64,000 nucleotides of DNA, taken from NCBI RefSeq assembly GCF_028288205.1, contig NZ_JAQBOD010000056.1, forward strand, positions 62,001-126,000. The letters are read 5' to 3'. The position numbers and the translations under genes were made by a program. The notes under the pieces are model-generated. The model had not been told where the DNA came from, ran no database searches, and worked only from the letters and a program-made list of their open reading frames with translations. Positions 33,328 to 42,407 of this stretch are shown here, piece after piece (within the stretch, counting starts at the first letter, position 1; each line of letters starts with the position of its first letter). The stretch is from Mucilaginibacter sp. (GTDB lineage Bacteria > Bacteroidota > Bacteroidia > Sphingobacteriales > Sphingobacteriaceae).

Positions 33328-33768
33328 ATGAAAATTGAGGATGAGATTAAGCAGGAACAGTTTAACAGACCGCAGCATAAAGCAGGGATGAACCTTATTT
33401 TTACCGCTAACTGGCTGTTGAACGAAATTGCAATTACCCTCAAACCCATTGGCCTTTCCCTGCAGCAGCTAAACATCCTGGCAATCTTGAAGGGCCAGCC
33501 CAATCATACGGCAACGGTTAATCTGATTCGTGAGCGGCTAATTGATCGGATGCCGAATGTTTCGAGATTGTTAAATAAGCTAATGGACAAAGGATTAATT
33601 AAGAAGGACCGCGATCTTTCAGATCAGCGGGTAGTATATATTAACCTCACGCCTGAAGGATTGAAAGTTGCATTAAAAGGAAGGGAACTTTTTAACAAAG
33701 TTCAGTATGGCGTCAATGATGAGCAGGCAGAATTGCTCAACGATCTTTTAGACAAAATAAGGAAGTAA
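33328..33768 (+). CDS. MarR family transcriptional regulator
   Basis: A 146-residue winged-helix regulator. A dimerisation helix at the start is followed by SLQQLNILAILKGQPNHTAT and VNLIRERLIDRMPNVSRLLN (recognition helix), then the wing DRDLSDQRVVYINLTPEGLK, typical of MarR. It likely senses a small molecule or redox stress and represses itself and the adjacent MDR-type reductase through the CCATGG-centred sites. A TATATTTG box (33316-33323) sits 4 nt before its ATG. Confidence 0.88.
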   Translation: MKIEDEIKQEQFNRPQHKAGMNLIFTANWLLNEIAITLKPIGLSLQQLNILAILKGQPNHTATVNLIRERLIDRMPNVSRLLNKLMDKGLIKKDRDLSDQRVVYINLTPEGLKVALKGRELFNKVQYGVNDEQAELLNDLLDKIRK

Positions 33769-33783
33769 AATTTTTTATAAAAT

Positions 33784-33800
33784 TATAACCCATGGATTAT
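33784..33800. promoter_or_regulatory. putative MarR operator, copy 2
   Basis: On the minus strand it reads ATAATCCATGGGTTATA, matching 33301-33317 at 14 of 17 positions. It lies 27-43 nt upstream of the reductase start and likely overlaps its promoter. Confidence 0.5.
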
Positions 33801-33826
33801 TATACCAAGGATCAATAATCAGTCAT

Positions 33827-34822
33827 ATGAAAAACAGAAAAATAGCTTTAAAAAACAGGCCGGTTGGAATGCCGTTACTGTCCGACTTTAGTAACGAAGA
33901 AGAATTGATGCCGGTTAACCGTGAAGGAGAAATTCTTTTGAAATCAGTTTATGTTTCAGTAGATCCATACCTGCGCGGTAAAATGAACGGTACTCATCCG
34001 CCCATATTTGAATTGAATGAGCCGGTAGCATCAAAAATCATCGCTGAGGTAATTGAATCGAATAATGAAAATTTCAAAAAAGGCGACTACGTCTCCGGTT
34101 ATCTGAACTGGGTAGCGTACCAGGTATCTGATGGGAATGAGTTGCAAAAAATTGATTCGACTACTGCTTCGCTAAGCGCTTATTTAGGCGTTTTAGGAAT
34201 AACCGGATTGTCCGCATACATTGCATTAATGGACATCGGAAAACCTAAAAAAGGCGAAACAATGGTGGTGTCAGGCGCAGCCGGTGCCGTGGGAACAATA
34301 GTAGGCCAAATTGGAAAAATTATGGGATGCAAGGTAGTTGGAATTGTGAGTACGGACGAAAAGATAGTGCTCCTTAAAACGAAATTCGGATATGATGAGG
34401 CTATAAATTATAAGACTACTCCTGATATGAAAGCCGCGATCGCGCAGCTGTGTCCGGAGGGTGTTGATATTTACTTTGACAATGTTGGCGGAACGATCTC
34501 CGACGGGGTGATCGCTAATATGAATAACTATGGCCGGATCCCGGTTTGCGGCACAATATCCAACTACAATGACATCGAAGAACAAACCGGTCCGAGCCTT
34601 CTTCCTATCGTCGTCTATAAATTTCTGACTATTCAAGGTTTTTTGATAGGTGATCATGCGGCCAGATTCCCCGAGGTGATAGCCCAATTGGTGGCATGGT
34701 TAAAAGACGGCAAAATTACCTATTCAGAAACAATTATAGAAGGTTTCGATAAATTGCCTGAAGCTTTTATAGGGCTTTTTGCAGGTAGGAATGAAGGCAA
34801 AATGATTGTCAAAATTAATTAA
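33827..34822 (+). CDS. NADP-dependent MDR oxidoreductase (CurA-like)
   Basis: A 331-residue medium-chain dehydrogenase/reductase of the prostaglandin-reductase/CurA-like zinc-free group. It has the N-terminal SVYVSVDPYLRGKM motif, the nucleotide-binding VSGAAGAVGTIVGQIGKIMG, and the later VDIYFDNVGGTISDGVIANM. It should reduce activated alkenals/enones using NADPH. The gene follows a MarR regulator, a common pairing in electrophile or quinone stress response, and a shared operator-like sequence supports this. Confidence 0.88.
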   Translation: MKNRKIALKNRPVGMPLLSDFSNEEELMPVNREGEILLKSVYVSVDPYLRGKMNGTHPPIFELNEPVASKIIAEVIESNNENFKKGDYVSGYLNWVAYQVSDGNELQKIDSTTASLSAYLGVLGITGLSAYIALMDIGKPKKGETMVVSGAAGAVGTIVGQIGKIMGCKVVGIVSTDEKIVLLKTKFGYDEAINYKTTPDMKAAIAQLCPEGVDIYFDNVGGTISDGVIANMNNYGRIPVCGTISNYNDIEEQTGPSLLPIVVYKFLTIQGFLIGDHAARFPEVIAQLVAWLKDGKITYSETIIEGFDKLPEAFIGLFAGRNEGKMIVKIN

Positions 34823-34873
34823 ACCATACGAATAGGTTGCTAACAGTTAATCCTCTGAAAAAGATGTAAGTGA

Positions 34874-35406
34874 ATGGAAAAGGCAGTGTTACAGGACTTG
34901 ATAAAAGGATGTTTAAGAAACGAAAAAAAACATCAGAAAAAATTATATAAAGCCTTTTATGGCTTCGCGTGCAGTATCGCATTACGTTATGCAAGCGACA
35001 GGGAAGAGGCATCCATTATTATAACAAGGGCTTTTATTCGGCTTTTACCTATTTAAGTGATTATAAAGAAACTACGGCTTTTGAAGAATGGTTGCGCTAT
35101 TTTATGGTTCAGGCGTCTATCAAACATTATTTGGATAAAAAGCAACTTCCTGCCTTGGTAGTTGAATTAACAACAGACGATATGGATTCTAACCCCTATA
35201 ATTTAGAAGACGGCTCTTCCTATAGTAATGGCATTAAAATGTTGCATCAATTACCAGACCTTTGCAGGATAGTTTTTAACCTTTTTGTTATTGAGGGTTA
35301 TGAGCATGAAAAAATTGCCGGTTTGCTGGACATTTCAGCTTGCAGTTCTCAGGTGGTTTTAACAAGCGCAAGGAAGAAATTAAGCAGTTTAATGAGTATG
35401 GAATAA
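34874..35406 (+). pseudogene. ECF-type sigma factor gene with frameshift
   Basis: Two overlapping frames make one sigma-70-like protein. MEKAVLQDLIKGCLRNEKKH up to RAFIRLL shifts at about 35039-35045 to SAFTYLSDYKETTAFEEWLR, and ends with the region-4 like QLPDLCRIVFNLFVIEGYEH and EKIAGLLDISACSSQVVLTS. A one-base deletion near GGCTTTTACC explains it. The combined length (about 177 residues) fits Bacteroidota ECF sigmas. The second part alone has a start codon (34969) inside the first frame, so a truncated product is possible. Confidence 0.75.
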
Positions 35407-35632
35407 TTTAATTTCTCCGTTCAGATCTGGTCATAGAAATTAAATATTCATCATGGAACTCCTGCAGGTTTGGCCGGTAGGCAGAAACTAAAAAAAACAA
35501 TTTTAAATTAAAATCAGTAAATTAACTATCTAAAAAAGTAAGCTCTACATCATCATTACGCCGATCGTACTAACTATAATGACATTTAGTGTGTTTGGCG
35601 GCTTAAAAATTAAATCTTAAATCCAATATATT

Positions 35633-36418
35633 ATGAAAACTGTAAATAACACCATCATCGGTATGGCGATAACAGCCGTTTTATTGCTTAATTCCCTCCT
35701 TTTGTCAGCCGCCATCAGGCAGGGGCCAGGCCCGGTAAAAAATATTGTGCTGGTGCATGGAGCATTCGTTGACGGTTCGGGGTGGAAACCTGTTTATGAC
35801 ATTCTTGTAAAAAAGGGCTATCATGTATCTGTAGTCCAGCAACCGCTAACCTCGTTTCAAAACGACCTTGCAGCGGTGCAACGTGTACTTGATATGCAAA
35901 CCGGTCCTTGTATTTTAGTTGGACACAGCTACGGCGGGGGGCTGATCACCGAGGCTGGTAATAACCCTCACGTAGTCGGACTAGTATACATTGCGGCGCA
36001 TGCGCCGGATAAGGGAGAATCAGAGGCAGCCAATGGAAAACGTTTCCCGCCCGCTTATAAATCACTGCAAAAAGCGGCCGATGGCTTTGATTATATCAAT
36101 CCGGCTCACTTTTATACAGATTTTGCCGCGGATTTGCCCAAAGAAAAGGCTGAATTTATGGCTAATGCTCAAATGCCTACCGCTGACAGTGTATTTCATG
36201 CCGTTATTCTGAATCCGGCCTGGCGCCTGAAACCCAGCTGGTACATGGTGGCAAGCGCTGATCGAATCATCAACCCCGACCTGCAGCGCATGTATGCCAA
36301 AAGGGCTAACAGTAGTACGATTGAAATTCAGGGCGCCAGCCATTCTGTTTTCGAATCGCGTCCCAAAGAGGTCGCTCAGTTAATCATCGAGGCTACAATC
36401 AAAGCCGGAAATGAATAG
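35633..36418 (+). CDS. secreted alpha/beta hydrolase
   Basis: A 261-residue hydrolase with an N-terminal signal-like segment (TIIGMAITAVLLLNSLLLSA). The oxyanion-loop motif VLVHGAFVDGSGW, the nucleophile elbow VGHSYGGGLI (Ser) and a late His in GASHSVFESRPKEV complete the triad, with a plausible Asp in ASADRIINPD. This resembles the EstC/salicylate-esterase-like group of alpha/beta hydrolases found beside regulators. The substrate is unknown. Confidence 0.82.
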   Translation: MKTVNNTIIGMAITAVLLLNSLLLSAAIRQGPGPVKNIVLVHGAFVDGSGWKPVYDILVKKGYHVSVVQQPLTSFQNDLAAVQRVLDMQTGPCILVGHSYGGGLITEAGNNPHVVGLVYIAAHAPDKGESEAANGKRFPPAYKSLQKAADGFDYINPAHFYTDFAADLPKEKAEFMANAQMPTADSVFHAVILNPAWRLKPSWYMVASADRIINPDLQRMYAKRANSSTIEIQGASHSVFESRPKEVAQLIIEATIKAGNE

Positions 36419-36422
36419 TTAC

Positions 36423-36460
36423 AAAAGCCTGCAAATCCCTGATTTGCGGGCTTTTGAATT
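36423..36460 (+). terminator. rho-independent-type terminator
   Basis: AAAAGCCTGCAAATC (36423-36437) pairs with GATTTGCGGGCTTTT (36441-36455) with one mismatch and a 3-nt loop, 4 nt after the hydrolase stop. Confidence 0.7.
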
Positions 36461-36761
36461 TTAGGCCAATCGTCAATCTCAAAAACAATCAAATCTAAGT
36501 AACGCCATTTGTGGCATCTTTTATTTAAAAACGACGCAATCAACGTTATTGCACCACATTTGACCAATACAACCGTGTATAAACTGGAAATATGAGAAGG
36601 CCGGTCTTGAGCTTAAAGAATTAAATAAAACCTGAACAACAAATATACCATTCCATAGGCTTTGAGCAAACCGCGCCACGGCTCCCGCGCCGCAGCTGCT
36701 TACTGAGCTGAAGCATAAATTTTTAAACTTTTTGATCATGACGGGGTTTCTTCTGTAGTAA
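36461..36761. other. spacer between hydrolase and MFS genes
   Basis: 301 bp with no gene on either strand that I would support. It contains no clear promoter beyond AT-rich stretches. Confidence 0.35.
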
Positions 36762-38300
36762 ATGCTGATGCCGTTAAGAATGAATTTACGCCCATCAAAA
36801 TCGTTAACTAAAGATCAAACCGAATCGGGGCTGAAACTGGTGATCGCTGACGGTATGAGCGCTGAAGCGATGGTGGTATTCACCAGTGGCACGTTTCTCA
36901 CCGCTATGGCGATCAGCTTAGGCGCTACCAATTTTCAATTGGGCTTGTTTGCGGCGCTGCCTACCTTTACAACGATCTTTCAATTAGCGGCGATCTGGTT
37001 GGTGCAGCGGTTTAATAATCGCCGGGTCATTACGGCCTTGTTTAACCTGCTTGCCCGCCTACCGGTGATCGCTATAGGATTAATTCCGTTTTTATTTACC
37101 ACCGGCACCAGTATAGAGGTATTATTCCTGCTGCTTTTTTTCCAGCATATATTCGGTGACATTGCCGGGGCCAGCTGGAACGCCTGGGTGAAAGACCTGG
37201 TACCGGAAAAACAATTAGGCGCATTTTTTTCAAGGCGCATCCGCATGGCGCAAACGCTAAACGTTACCTTAAGCCTGGCCACCGCATTTTGTATAGATTA
37301 TATCAAGGCGCATTATCCGGCTGACGAAGTAATCACCTATAATATTTTGTTTTTAATTGGCGGTGGGTTTGGCCTATTGAGTGTCGGTTTTTTATTGCGT
37401 ACCCCGGAGCCGCGTGCAACGCCGATCAATGATAGACTGCTTACCTTGTTTATAATGCCTTTAAGGAATAAAAATTTTAAAAATCTGTTAATCTTTAATT
37501 CATTTTGGGCATTTGCCTTGAACTTAGCAACACCGTTCTTTTCGGTTTATATGCTTAAAACCATTGGCTTGCCCCTATCTTATGTCATTTCCCTGGGTAT
37601 TCTGAGCCAGTTGAGCGGTATTTTATCCTATAAATTATGGGGATTATATACCGATCGCTTTAGCAATAAGACCATCATCAGCATAAGCGCACCTTTGTAT
37701 ATTGTTTGTATCCTGTTATTTGCCTTTACAGCGATGCCATCCAGCGAACTGTTCAGGCTTGGTCTGCTGGTCATCATCTATTTGGTAAGCGGCTGGTCAG
37801 CCGCGGGCACTAACCTGGCATTAAGCAACATTGGCCTTAAATTAGCCTCAAAAAACGAGGCCATCGCTTACCTTTCCGTAAAAAATATGTTTGTGGCGTT
37901 CTTTTCCACCATCGCACCACTTATCGGCGGCTTACTGGCTGATTTTTTTGCCACGCACCAGTTTAACTGGAATATGCAGTTCATCAGCACTAACTCCGTC
38001 ACGAATTTTACTTTAGTTAACCTGCAGGGTTGGAACTACTTTTTTATTTTCGGGGGCTTACTGGCCATGCTTTCCCTACGGTTTCTTGGCCGGGTTACAG
38101 AACCCGGAGAAACAGCTAAGGCACGTGCGGTAATTCACCTGCGTGCCAACCTGCGGAAAAAATTAAGAAAGCAGCTTGGCCGCGAAGTTGCAGACCGCGT
38201 TTATCTACCCGCTATTATTGCCAGGCGAAGAAGTAAAAAGCTGCTAAAACAAAAGCGCTACTCCGCTTTTCCGGTTTTACCGGATAAAAACCTAAGCTAA
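36762..38300 (+). CDS. MFS transporter
   Basis: A 512-residue protein with about 12 membrane segments (FLTAMAISLGATNFQLGLFA; VIAIGLIPFLFTTGTSIEVL; NLATPFFSVYMLKTIGLPLS; FGGLLAMLSLRFL). The segment LVQRFNNRRVITALF resembles the MFS loop 2-3, and LYTDRFSNKTIIS matches the second repeat. A basic C-terminal tail ends after LRKKLRKQLGREVADRVY. The substrate is unknown. No adjacent partner gene indicates export of a sugar or drug. ATG 36762 or 36777 could be the start. Confidence 0.83.
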   Translation: MLMPLRMNLRPSKSLTKDQTESGLKLVIADGMSAEAMVVFTSGTFLTAMAISLGATNFQLGLFAALPTFTTIFQLAAIWLVQRFNNRRVITALFNLLARLPVIAIGLIPFLFTTGTSIEVLFLLLFFQHIFGDIAGASWNAWVKDLVPEKQLGAFFSRRIRMAQTLNVTLSLATAFCIDYIKAHYPADEVITYNILFLIGGGFGLLSVGFLLRTPEPRATPINDRLLTLFIMPLRNKNFKNLLIFNSFWAFALNLATPFFSVYMLKTIGLPLSYVISLGILSQLSGILSYKLWGLYTDRFSNKTIISISAPLYIVCILLFAFTAMPSSELFRLGLLVIIYLVSGWSAAGTNLALSNIGLKLASKNEAIAYLSVKNMFVAFFSTIAPLIGGLLADFFATHQFNWNMQFISTNSVTNFTLVNLQGWNYFFIFGGLLAMLSLRFLGRVTEPGETAKARAVIHLRANLRKKLRKQLGREVADRVYLPAIIARRRSKKLLKQKRYSAFPVLPDKNLS

Positions 38301-38340
38301 TATTTTGAGGTTTGGATTAATAGACAGCCTGTAGGTATAT

Positions 38341-38397
38341 GTAAACACTTCTGCAATCCTGTCAGAAACGTTTACAAAAATTAAAGCGCTTCTGACA
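38341..38397. promoter_or_regulatory. interlocked inverted repeats upstream of the glycan locus
   Basis: GTAAAC (38341-38346)/GTTTAC (38370-38375) and TGTCAGAA (38360-38367)/TTCTGACA (38390-38397) interleave 43-99 nt before the first glycosyltransferase. It is possibly an operator for the locus. Confidence 0.35.
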
Positions 38398-38439
38398 ACT
38401 TGGTTTCATTTTTGTGACGATTGGGCCATAAAGCATACT

Positions 38440-39408
38440 ATGAAACATCGGCCTAAAATTTTTACGTGGCATATCCACGGCAGTTACCTTTTCTATTTAT
38501 CGCAAGGTAATTACGATATTTATATTCCTGTTAAACCTGAGAAAACGGAAGGCTATTATGGCCGGGGGAAAACTTTTAATTTCGGGCCCAACGTCATTGA
38601 GCTACCCTCTGACCAGGTAAAATATCACCGGTTTGATGTTATTCTTTTTCAAACCAACCAGAATTATTTAACAGACCAGTTCGAAATTCTTTCCGAAGAA
38701 CAAAGAAGTTTGCCCCAAATATACTTAGAGCACGACCCGCCGCGGGAACACCCGGTTAATACCAGGCATATTGTCAATGACCCTGCGGTAACGCTGGTCC
38801 ATGTTACCCATTTTAACAAATTAATGTGGGACAATAACGAAACCCCGGCCCTGGTTATTGAGCACGGGGTAACGCAGCCGGGTGTCAGCTATACCGGAAA
38901 ATTCAATAAAGGTATCGTGGTGATAAATAACCTGCCTTCACGCGGTCGCCTGCTCGGGCTGGATGTATTCCTGGAGGTGCGCAAGCATATTCCCCTGGAC
39001 CTGGTGGGCATGGGAACCGGTGAACTGGGGCTGGGTGAGGTCCTGCATCCGCAATTGCCGGAATTTATTAGTCAGTACCGTTTTTTCTTTAATCCCATCC
39101 GGTATACCAGCCTGGGGCTGGCGGTTTGCGAAGCCATGATGATAGGTATCCCGACAGTCGGCCTGGCTACCACCGAGTTGGCCACGGTTATTGACAATGG
39201 CCACTCAGGTTACGTACATACCGATATTAATTATCTGATCGATAAAATGCAATTATTGCTTCAGGATGCCGAACATGCCCGACAACTTGGAGCAAATGGC
39301 CGTGAAACAGCCAGTCTGAAATTTAATATCAGCCGATTCACCCACCAGTGGGAACAACTCTTTTTAGCCGTAATCAATAAACAACTGCATTTATTAATTA
39401 CTGAATAA
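38440..39408 (+). CDS. glycosyltransferase, GT4-like
   Basis: A 322-residue GT-B-type glycosyltransferase. The C-terminal donor half has RYTSLGLAVCEAMMIGIPTV followed by GLATTELATVIDNGHSGYVH, the E-x7-E and glycine-rich loop of GT4. The N-terminal half is less conserved (KIFTWHIHGSYLFYLSQGNY). It may add a sugar to an extracellular glycan or a small acceptor. It starts a run of plus-strand genes through 42407. Confidence 0.75.
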   Translation: MKHRPKIFTWHIHGSYLFYLSQGNYDIYIPVKPEKTEGYYGRGKTFNFGPNVIELPSDQVKYHRFDVILFQTNQNYLTDQFEILSEEQRSLPQIYLEHDPPREHPVNTRHIVNDPAVTLVHVTHFNKLMWDNNETPALVIEHGVTQPGVSYTGKFNKGIVVINNLPSRGRLLGLDVFLEVRKHIPLDLVGMGTGELGLGEVLHPQLPEFISQYRFFFNPIRYTSLGLAVCEAMMIGIPTVGLATTELATVIDNGHSGYVHTDINYLIDKMQLLLQDAEHARQLGANGRETASLKFNISRFTHQWEQLFLAVINKQLHLLITE

Positions 39409-39422
39409 TAACCCGTCTATTT

Positions 39423-40694
39423 ATGAATGAGCTACCTAAAAATATCGCCTTTATCAGTGAACATGCCTCCCCTTTAGCTGATCTGGGCGGCGTAGATACC
39501 GGCGGCCAGAACGTTTATGTGGCACAATTGGCTAAATTTCTGGCAAGTGAAAATTATAAGATCGACATTTATACCAGGTTGGAAGATCCCTCCCGGCAAC
39601 AGGTTGTTAGCTGGCTGCCCGGCATAAGGGTCATCCATGTGAAGGCCGGGCCTGCTGCCGTGATACCCAAAGAAGAATTGTTACCTTACATGCCGGAATT
39701 TAGGGATAATATGATGGCTTTTATATCCGGCCAGGAAATGGAATATCACCTTATTCATGCAAACTTTTTTATGTCCGGCCTGGTCGCCTCGGAAATCAAA
39801 GCCCGGTTAGAAATTCCTTTTGCGGTTACCTTCCATGCATTGGGTTATATCCGGCAATTGTACCAGGGGAATAACGACAAGTTTCCGCCTGAGCGTATCC
39901 GGATTGAAAAAAGGGTAGCCGTTTTAGCAGATCGGGTGATCGCGGAATGCCCCCAGGACAGGCAGGATATGATCGATCACTATCAGGTGCCGGCTGAAAA
40001 AATCACGGTCATACCTTGCGGTTTTAGCCGGGATGAATTTTACCCGATCGAAAAAACGGAAGCACGTAAAAAACTCCAATTACAGTCTGATGAACCCATT
40101 ATATTGCAGCTTGGCCGCATGGTGCCGCGAAAGGGGGTTGATAATGTCATCAAAGCATTGGGGCAGTTGAAGATAAAAGGTAAAAAAATCTGTCTGGTAA
40201 TCGTTGGCGGGGAAAGCGAGCATCCTGATCCAAAACAATGTCCCGAAATCAACCGCCTTTACCAAATAGCTCAGGAACATGATGTGGTGGAGCATATTCA
40301 TTTTGTCGGGAGAAAAAAGCGGGATATACTTAAATACTATTATGCTGCCGCGGATATCTTCGTGACCACCCCCTGGTATGAGCCTTTTGGCATCACTCCT
40401 TTAGAGGCAATGGCCTGCGGTACACCGGTGATCGGTTCCAATGTAGGCGGGATCAAATACTCGGTACTGGATGGAGAAACAGGCGCCTTGGTTACGCCCG
40501 ATGACCCGGTTGAACTGGCTGAAAAATTGGACGAACTTATCTTCGACCAAAGCAAACTGAAGCAGCTAAGGTTAAATGCCATTAACCGGGTAAACAAGTA
40601 TTTTACCTGGGCCAACGTGGCCCGCAAAGTGAGCAGCCTTTATCAGCAGATCATAGATACTGAGCTTGAAAACAAATTAATGAAAGCCGGCTAA
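39423..40694 (+). CDS. glycosyltransferase family 4 protein
   Basis: A 423-residue GT4 with a sucrose synthase/MshA-like acceptor domain: PLADLGGVDTGGQNVYVAQL. The donor domain has LQLGRMVPRKGVDNVI and PWYEPFGITPLEAMACGTPV, then IGSNVGGIKYSVLDGETGAL. It follows the first GT by 14 nt and precedes gmhB-like by 11 nt, so one operon is likely. Substrate unproven. Confidence 0.88.
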   Translation: MNELPKNIAFISEHASPLADLGGVDTGGQNVYVAQLAKFLASENYKIDIYTRLEDPSRQQVVSWLPGIRVIHVKAGPAAVIPKEELLPYMPEFRDNMMAFISGQEMEYHLIHANFFMSGLVASEIKARLEIPFAVTFHALGYIRQLYQGNNDKFPPERIRIEKRVAVLADRVIAECPQDRQDMIDHYQVPAEKITVIPCGFSRDEFYPIEKTEARKKLQLQSDEPIILQLGRMVPRKGVDNVIKALGQLKIKGKKICLVIVGGESEHPDPKQCPEINRLYQIAQEHDVVEHIHFVGRKKRDILKYYYAAADIFVTTPWYEPFGITPLEAMACGTPVIGSNVGGIKYSVLDGETGALVTPDDPVELAEKLDELIFDQSKLKQLRLNAINRVNKYFTWANVARKVSSLYQQIIDTELENKLMKAG

Positions 40695-40705
40695 TATCCA
40701 AAGGA

Positions 40706-41275
40706 ATGACCAAGAAGAAAGCGGTTTTTTTAGACAAGGATGGCACCTTGATCACCGATGTCCCTTATAATGCAGATCCGGCATTCATGGCATTGAGCAG
40801 CCATTGTGTGGCCGGCTTGCACCATTTACAGGAAAAGGGCTATTTATTGGTCGTGGTATCCAACCAGGCCGGGGTGGCCCGGGGGTATTTTAGTGAAACA
40901 GCATTAATTGCGGTAGAGCAGCGACTAAAAGAAATGCTTGCCGGCACAGGTATCATCCTTAACGGTTTTTACTATTGCCCGCACCATCCCGATGGCATGG
41001 TTAAATCATTAACCATTAACTGCGATTGCCGTAAACCTGCTCCGGGCTTGCTGTTTAAGGCAGCAGAAGAATTGGATATTGATTTGAGCACTTCCTGGAT
41101 GATCGGCGATATTTTAAACGATATAGAAGCGGGTAACCGCGCCGGCTGCAGAAGTATACTAATCGACAACGGGAACGAAACAGAATGGTATTTAAATGAA
41201 ATACGTAACCCTGTATTGAAAGCCAGGACGATTAACGAAGCAGCGGATCATATATTAAAAACAGATGTTAAATAA
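40706..41275 (+). CDS. gmhB: GmhB-like D,D-heptose-1,7-bisphosphate phosphatase (HAD)
   Basis: A 189-residue HAD-IIIA phosphatase. VFLDKDGTLITD carries the DxDGT nucleophile. YYCPHHPDGMVKSLTINCDC supplies the zinc ligands of GmhB, and the last acidic motif is WMIGDILNDIEAGNRAGC. Enzymes of this class dephosphorylate D-glycero-D-manno-heptose-1,7-bisphosphate on the way to ADP- or GDP-heptose. The surrounding heptosyltransferase-like genes fit. It overlaps the next gene by 11 nt. Confidence 0.88.
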   Translation: MTKKKAVFLDKDGTLITDVPYNADPAFMALSSHCVAGLHHLQEKGYLLVVVSNQAGVARGYFSETALIAVEQRLKEMLAGTGIILNGFYYCPHHPDGMVKSLTINCDCRKPAPGLLFKAAEELDIDLSTSWMIGDILNDIEAGNRAGCRSILIDNGNETEWYLNEIRNPVLKARTINEAADHILKTDVK

Positions 41276-42407
41276 TTGGCAGGCATGTAAAAATATCTTA
41301 TGCATCCGCCCGGATAATATGGGCGACCTGGTCATGACCGGCCCCGCGCTGCGCGCGCTAAAAGAAGCTTTTGGCGCAAAGATCACCGTATTAACATCTT
41401 CAATAGCTGCCGGTATCGCCCCGTTTATGCCCGAAATTGATGAGGTGATGGAATATGACCTGCCCTGGGTTAAAACCGGATCTGTGATTGACCCTCTGGT
41501 ATTTAATAACGTAATAGCACAACTCAAAGAAAGGCAATTTGATGCGGCGGTTATTTTTACGGTCTACAGTCAAAACCCTTTGCCTGCCGTAATGCTGGCT
41601 TACCTGGCCGGCATCCCAAACCGTTTGGCCTATTGCCGTGAAAATCCGTATCAGCTCTTAACTCATTGGGTGCCGGATAAAGAGCCTTACTCGGAAATCA
41701 AACACCAGGTACAACGCGATCTTGACCTGGTTAAAACCATAGGCGCTACAACCCATCATCATGACTTGTATCTTCAGGTTAATCCGGCTTTATGGAATGC
41801 GGCCGAAGACAAGCTGACCGCTTTAGGATTTGATCCCGGAAAAAAATGGTTAATCCTGCATGCGGGTGTTAGCGAAGTAAAACGGTCGTATTCAAAAGCA
41901 AATTGGATCAAGGCCGCAAAGCAACTTATTAACTACAACGGCTACCAGGTTGTACTAACCGGCTCTGCTTCAGAAAAACAATTAACTGATGAACTGGAAT
42001 GGCAAATAGGCGCCGGCGCTTTTTCAACCGGCGGGTTGTTCCGTTTGGAGGAACTGATCGCCTTAATTAACCGTGCTACCATAATGGTTACCGTTAATAC
42101 CGGCACGACCCATATAGCAGCAGCCGTTAAAACGCCTGTTGTAGTATTATATGCGTTAACCAACCCGCAACATACACCGTGGCAATCATCATGTATGGTG
42201 CTGCCCTATCAGGTGCCTGGCAACTTGCATAGTAAAAACGAAGTGATCAACTATGTGAACCAGTTTTTTTATAGCGGGTTAATGGATTATCCCGGCGCAG
42301 TAGCCATTGTTGATTCGGTAATAGAACTGTCAGATAACCCCGCTGCATTTAACAACCAGCAGTTATGTATTATAAAACTCATGGAGCAGGTTATCGGTAC
42401 GATTTAG
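41265..42407 (+). CDS. GT9 heptosyltransferase-like protein
   Basis: A 380-residue GT9 protein. The start ILCIRPDNMGDLVMTGPALR and the donor loop VNTGTTHIAAAVKTPVVVLY are the typical heptosyltransferase signatures. It probably transfers an ADP-activated heptose. It overlaps gmhB at the start and the convergent GT9 gene by 45 nt at the end. Both GT9 enzymes in one locus suggest two related transfer steps. Confidence 0.85.
   Translation: MLNNWQACKNILCIRPDNMGDLVMTGPALRALKEAFGAKITVLTSSIAAGIAPFMPEIDEVMEYDLPWVKTGSVIDPLVFNNVIAQLKERQFDAAVIFTVYSQNPLPAVMLAYLAGIPNRLAYCRENPYQLLTHWVPDKEPYSEIKHQVQRDLDLVKTIGATTHHHDLYLQVNPALWNAAEDKLTALGFDPGKKWLILHAGVSEVKRSYSKANWIKAAKQLINYNGYQVVLTGSASEKQLTDELEWQIGAGAFSTGGLFRLEELIALINRATIMVTVNTGTTHIAAAVKTPVVVLYALTNPQHTPWQSSCMVLPYQVPGNLHSKNEVINYVNQFFYSGLMDYPGAVAIVDSVIELSDNPAAFNNQQLCIIKLMEQVIGTI

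Noticed and set aside
33328..33768. leaderless transcription of marR from the TATATTTG box
   Set aside because: The box lies only 4 nt before the ATG. It fits a leaderless transcript, but the overlap with the operator-like site makes this undecidable from sequence.
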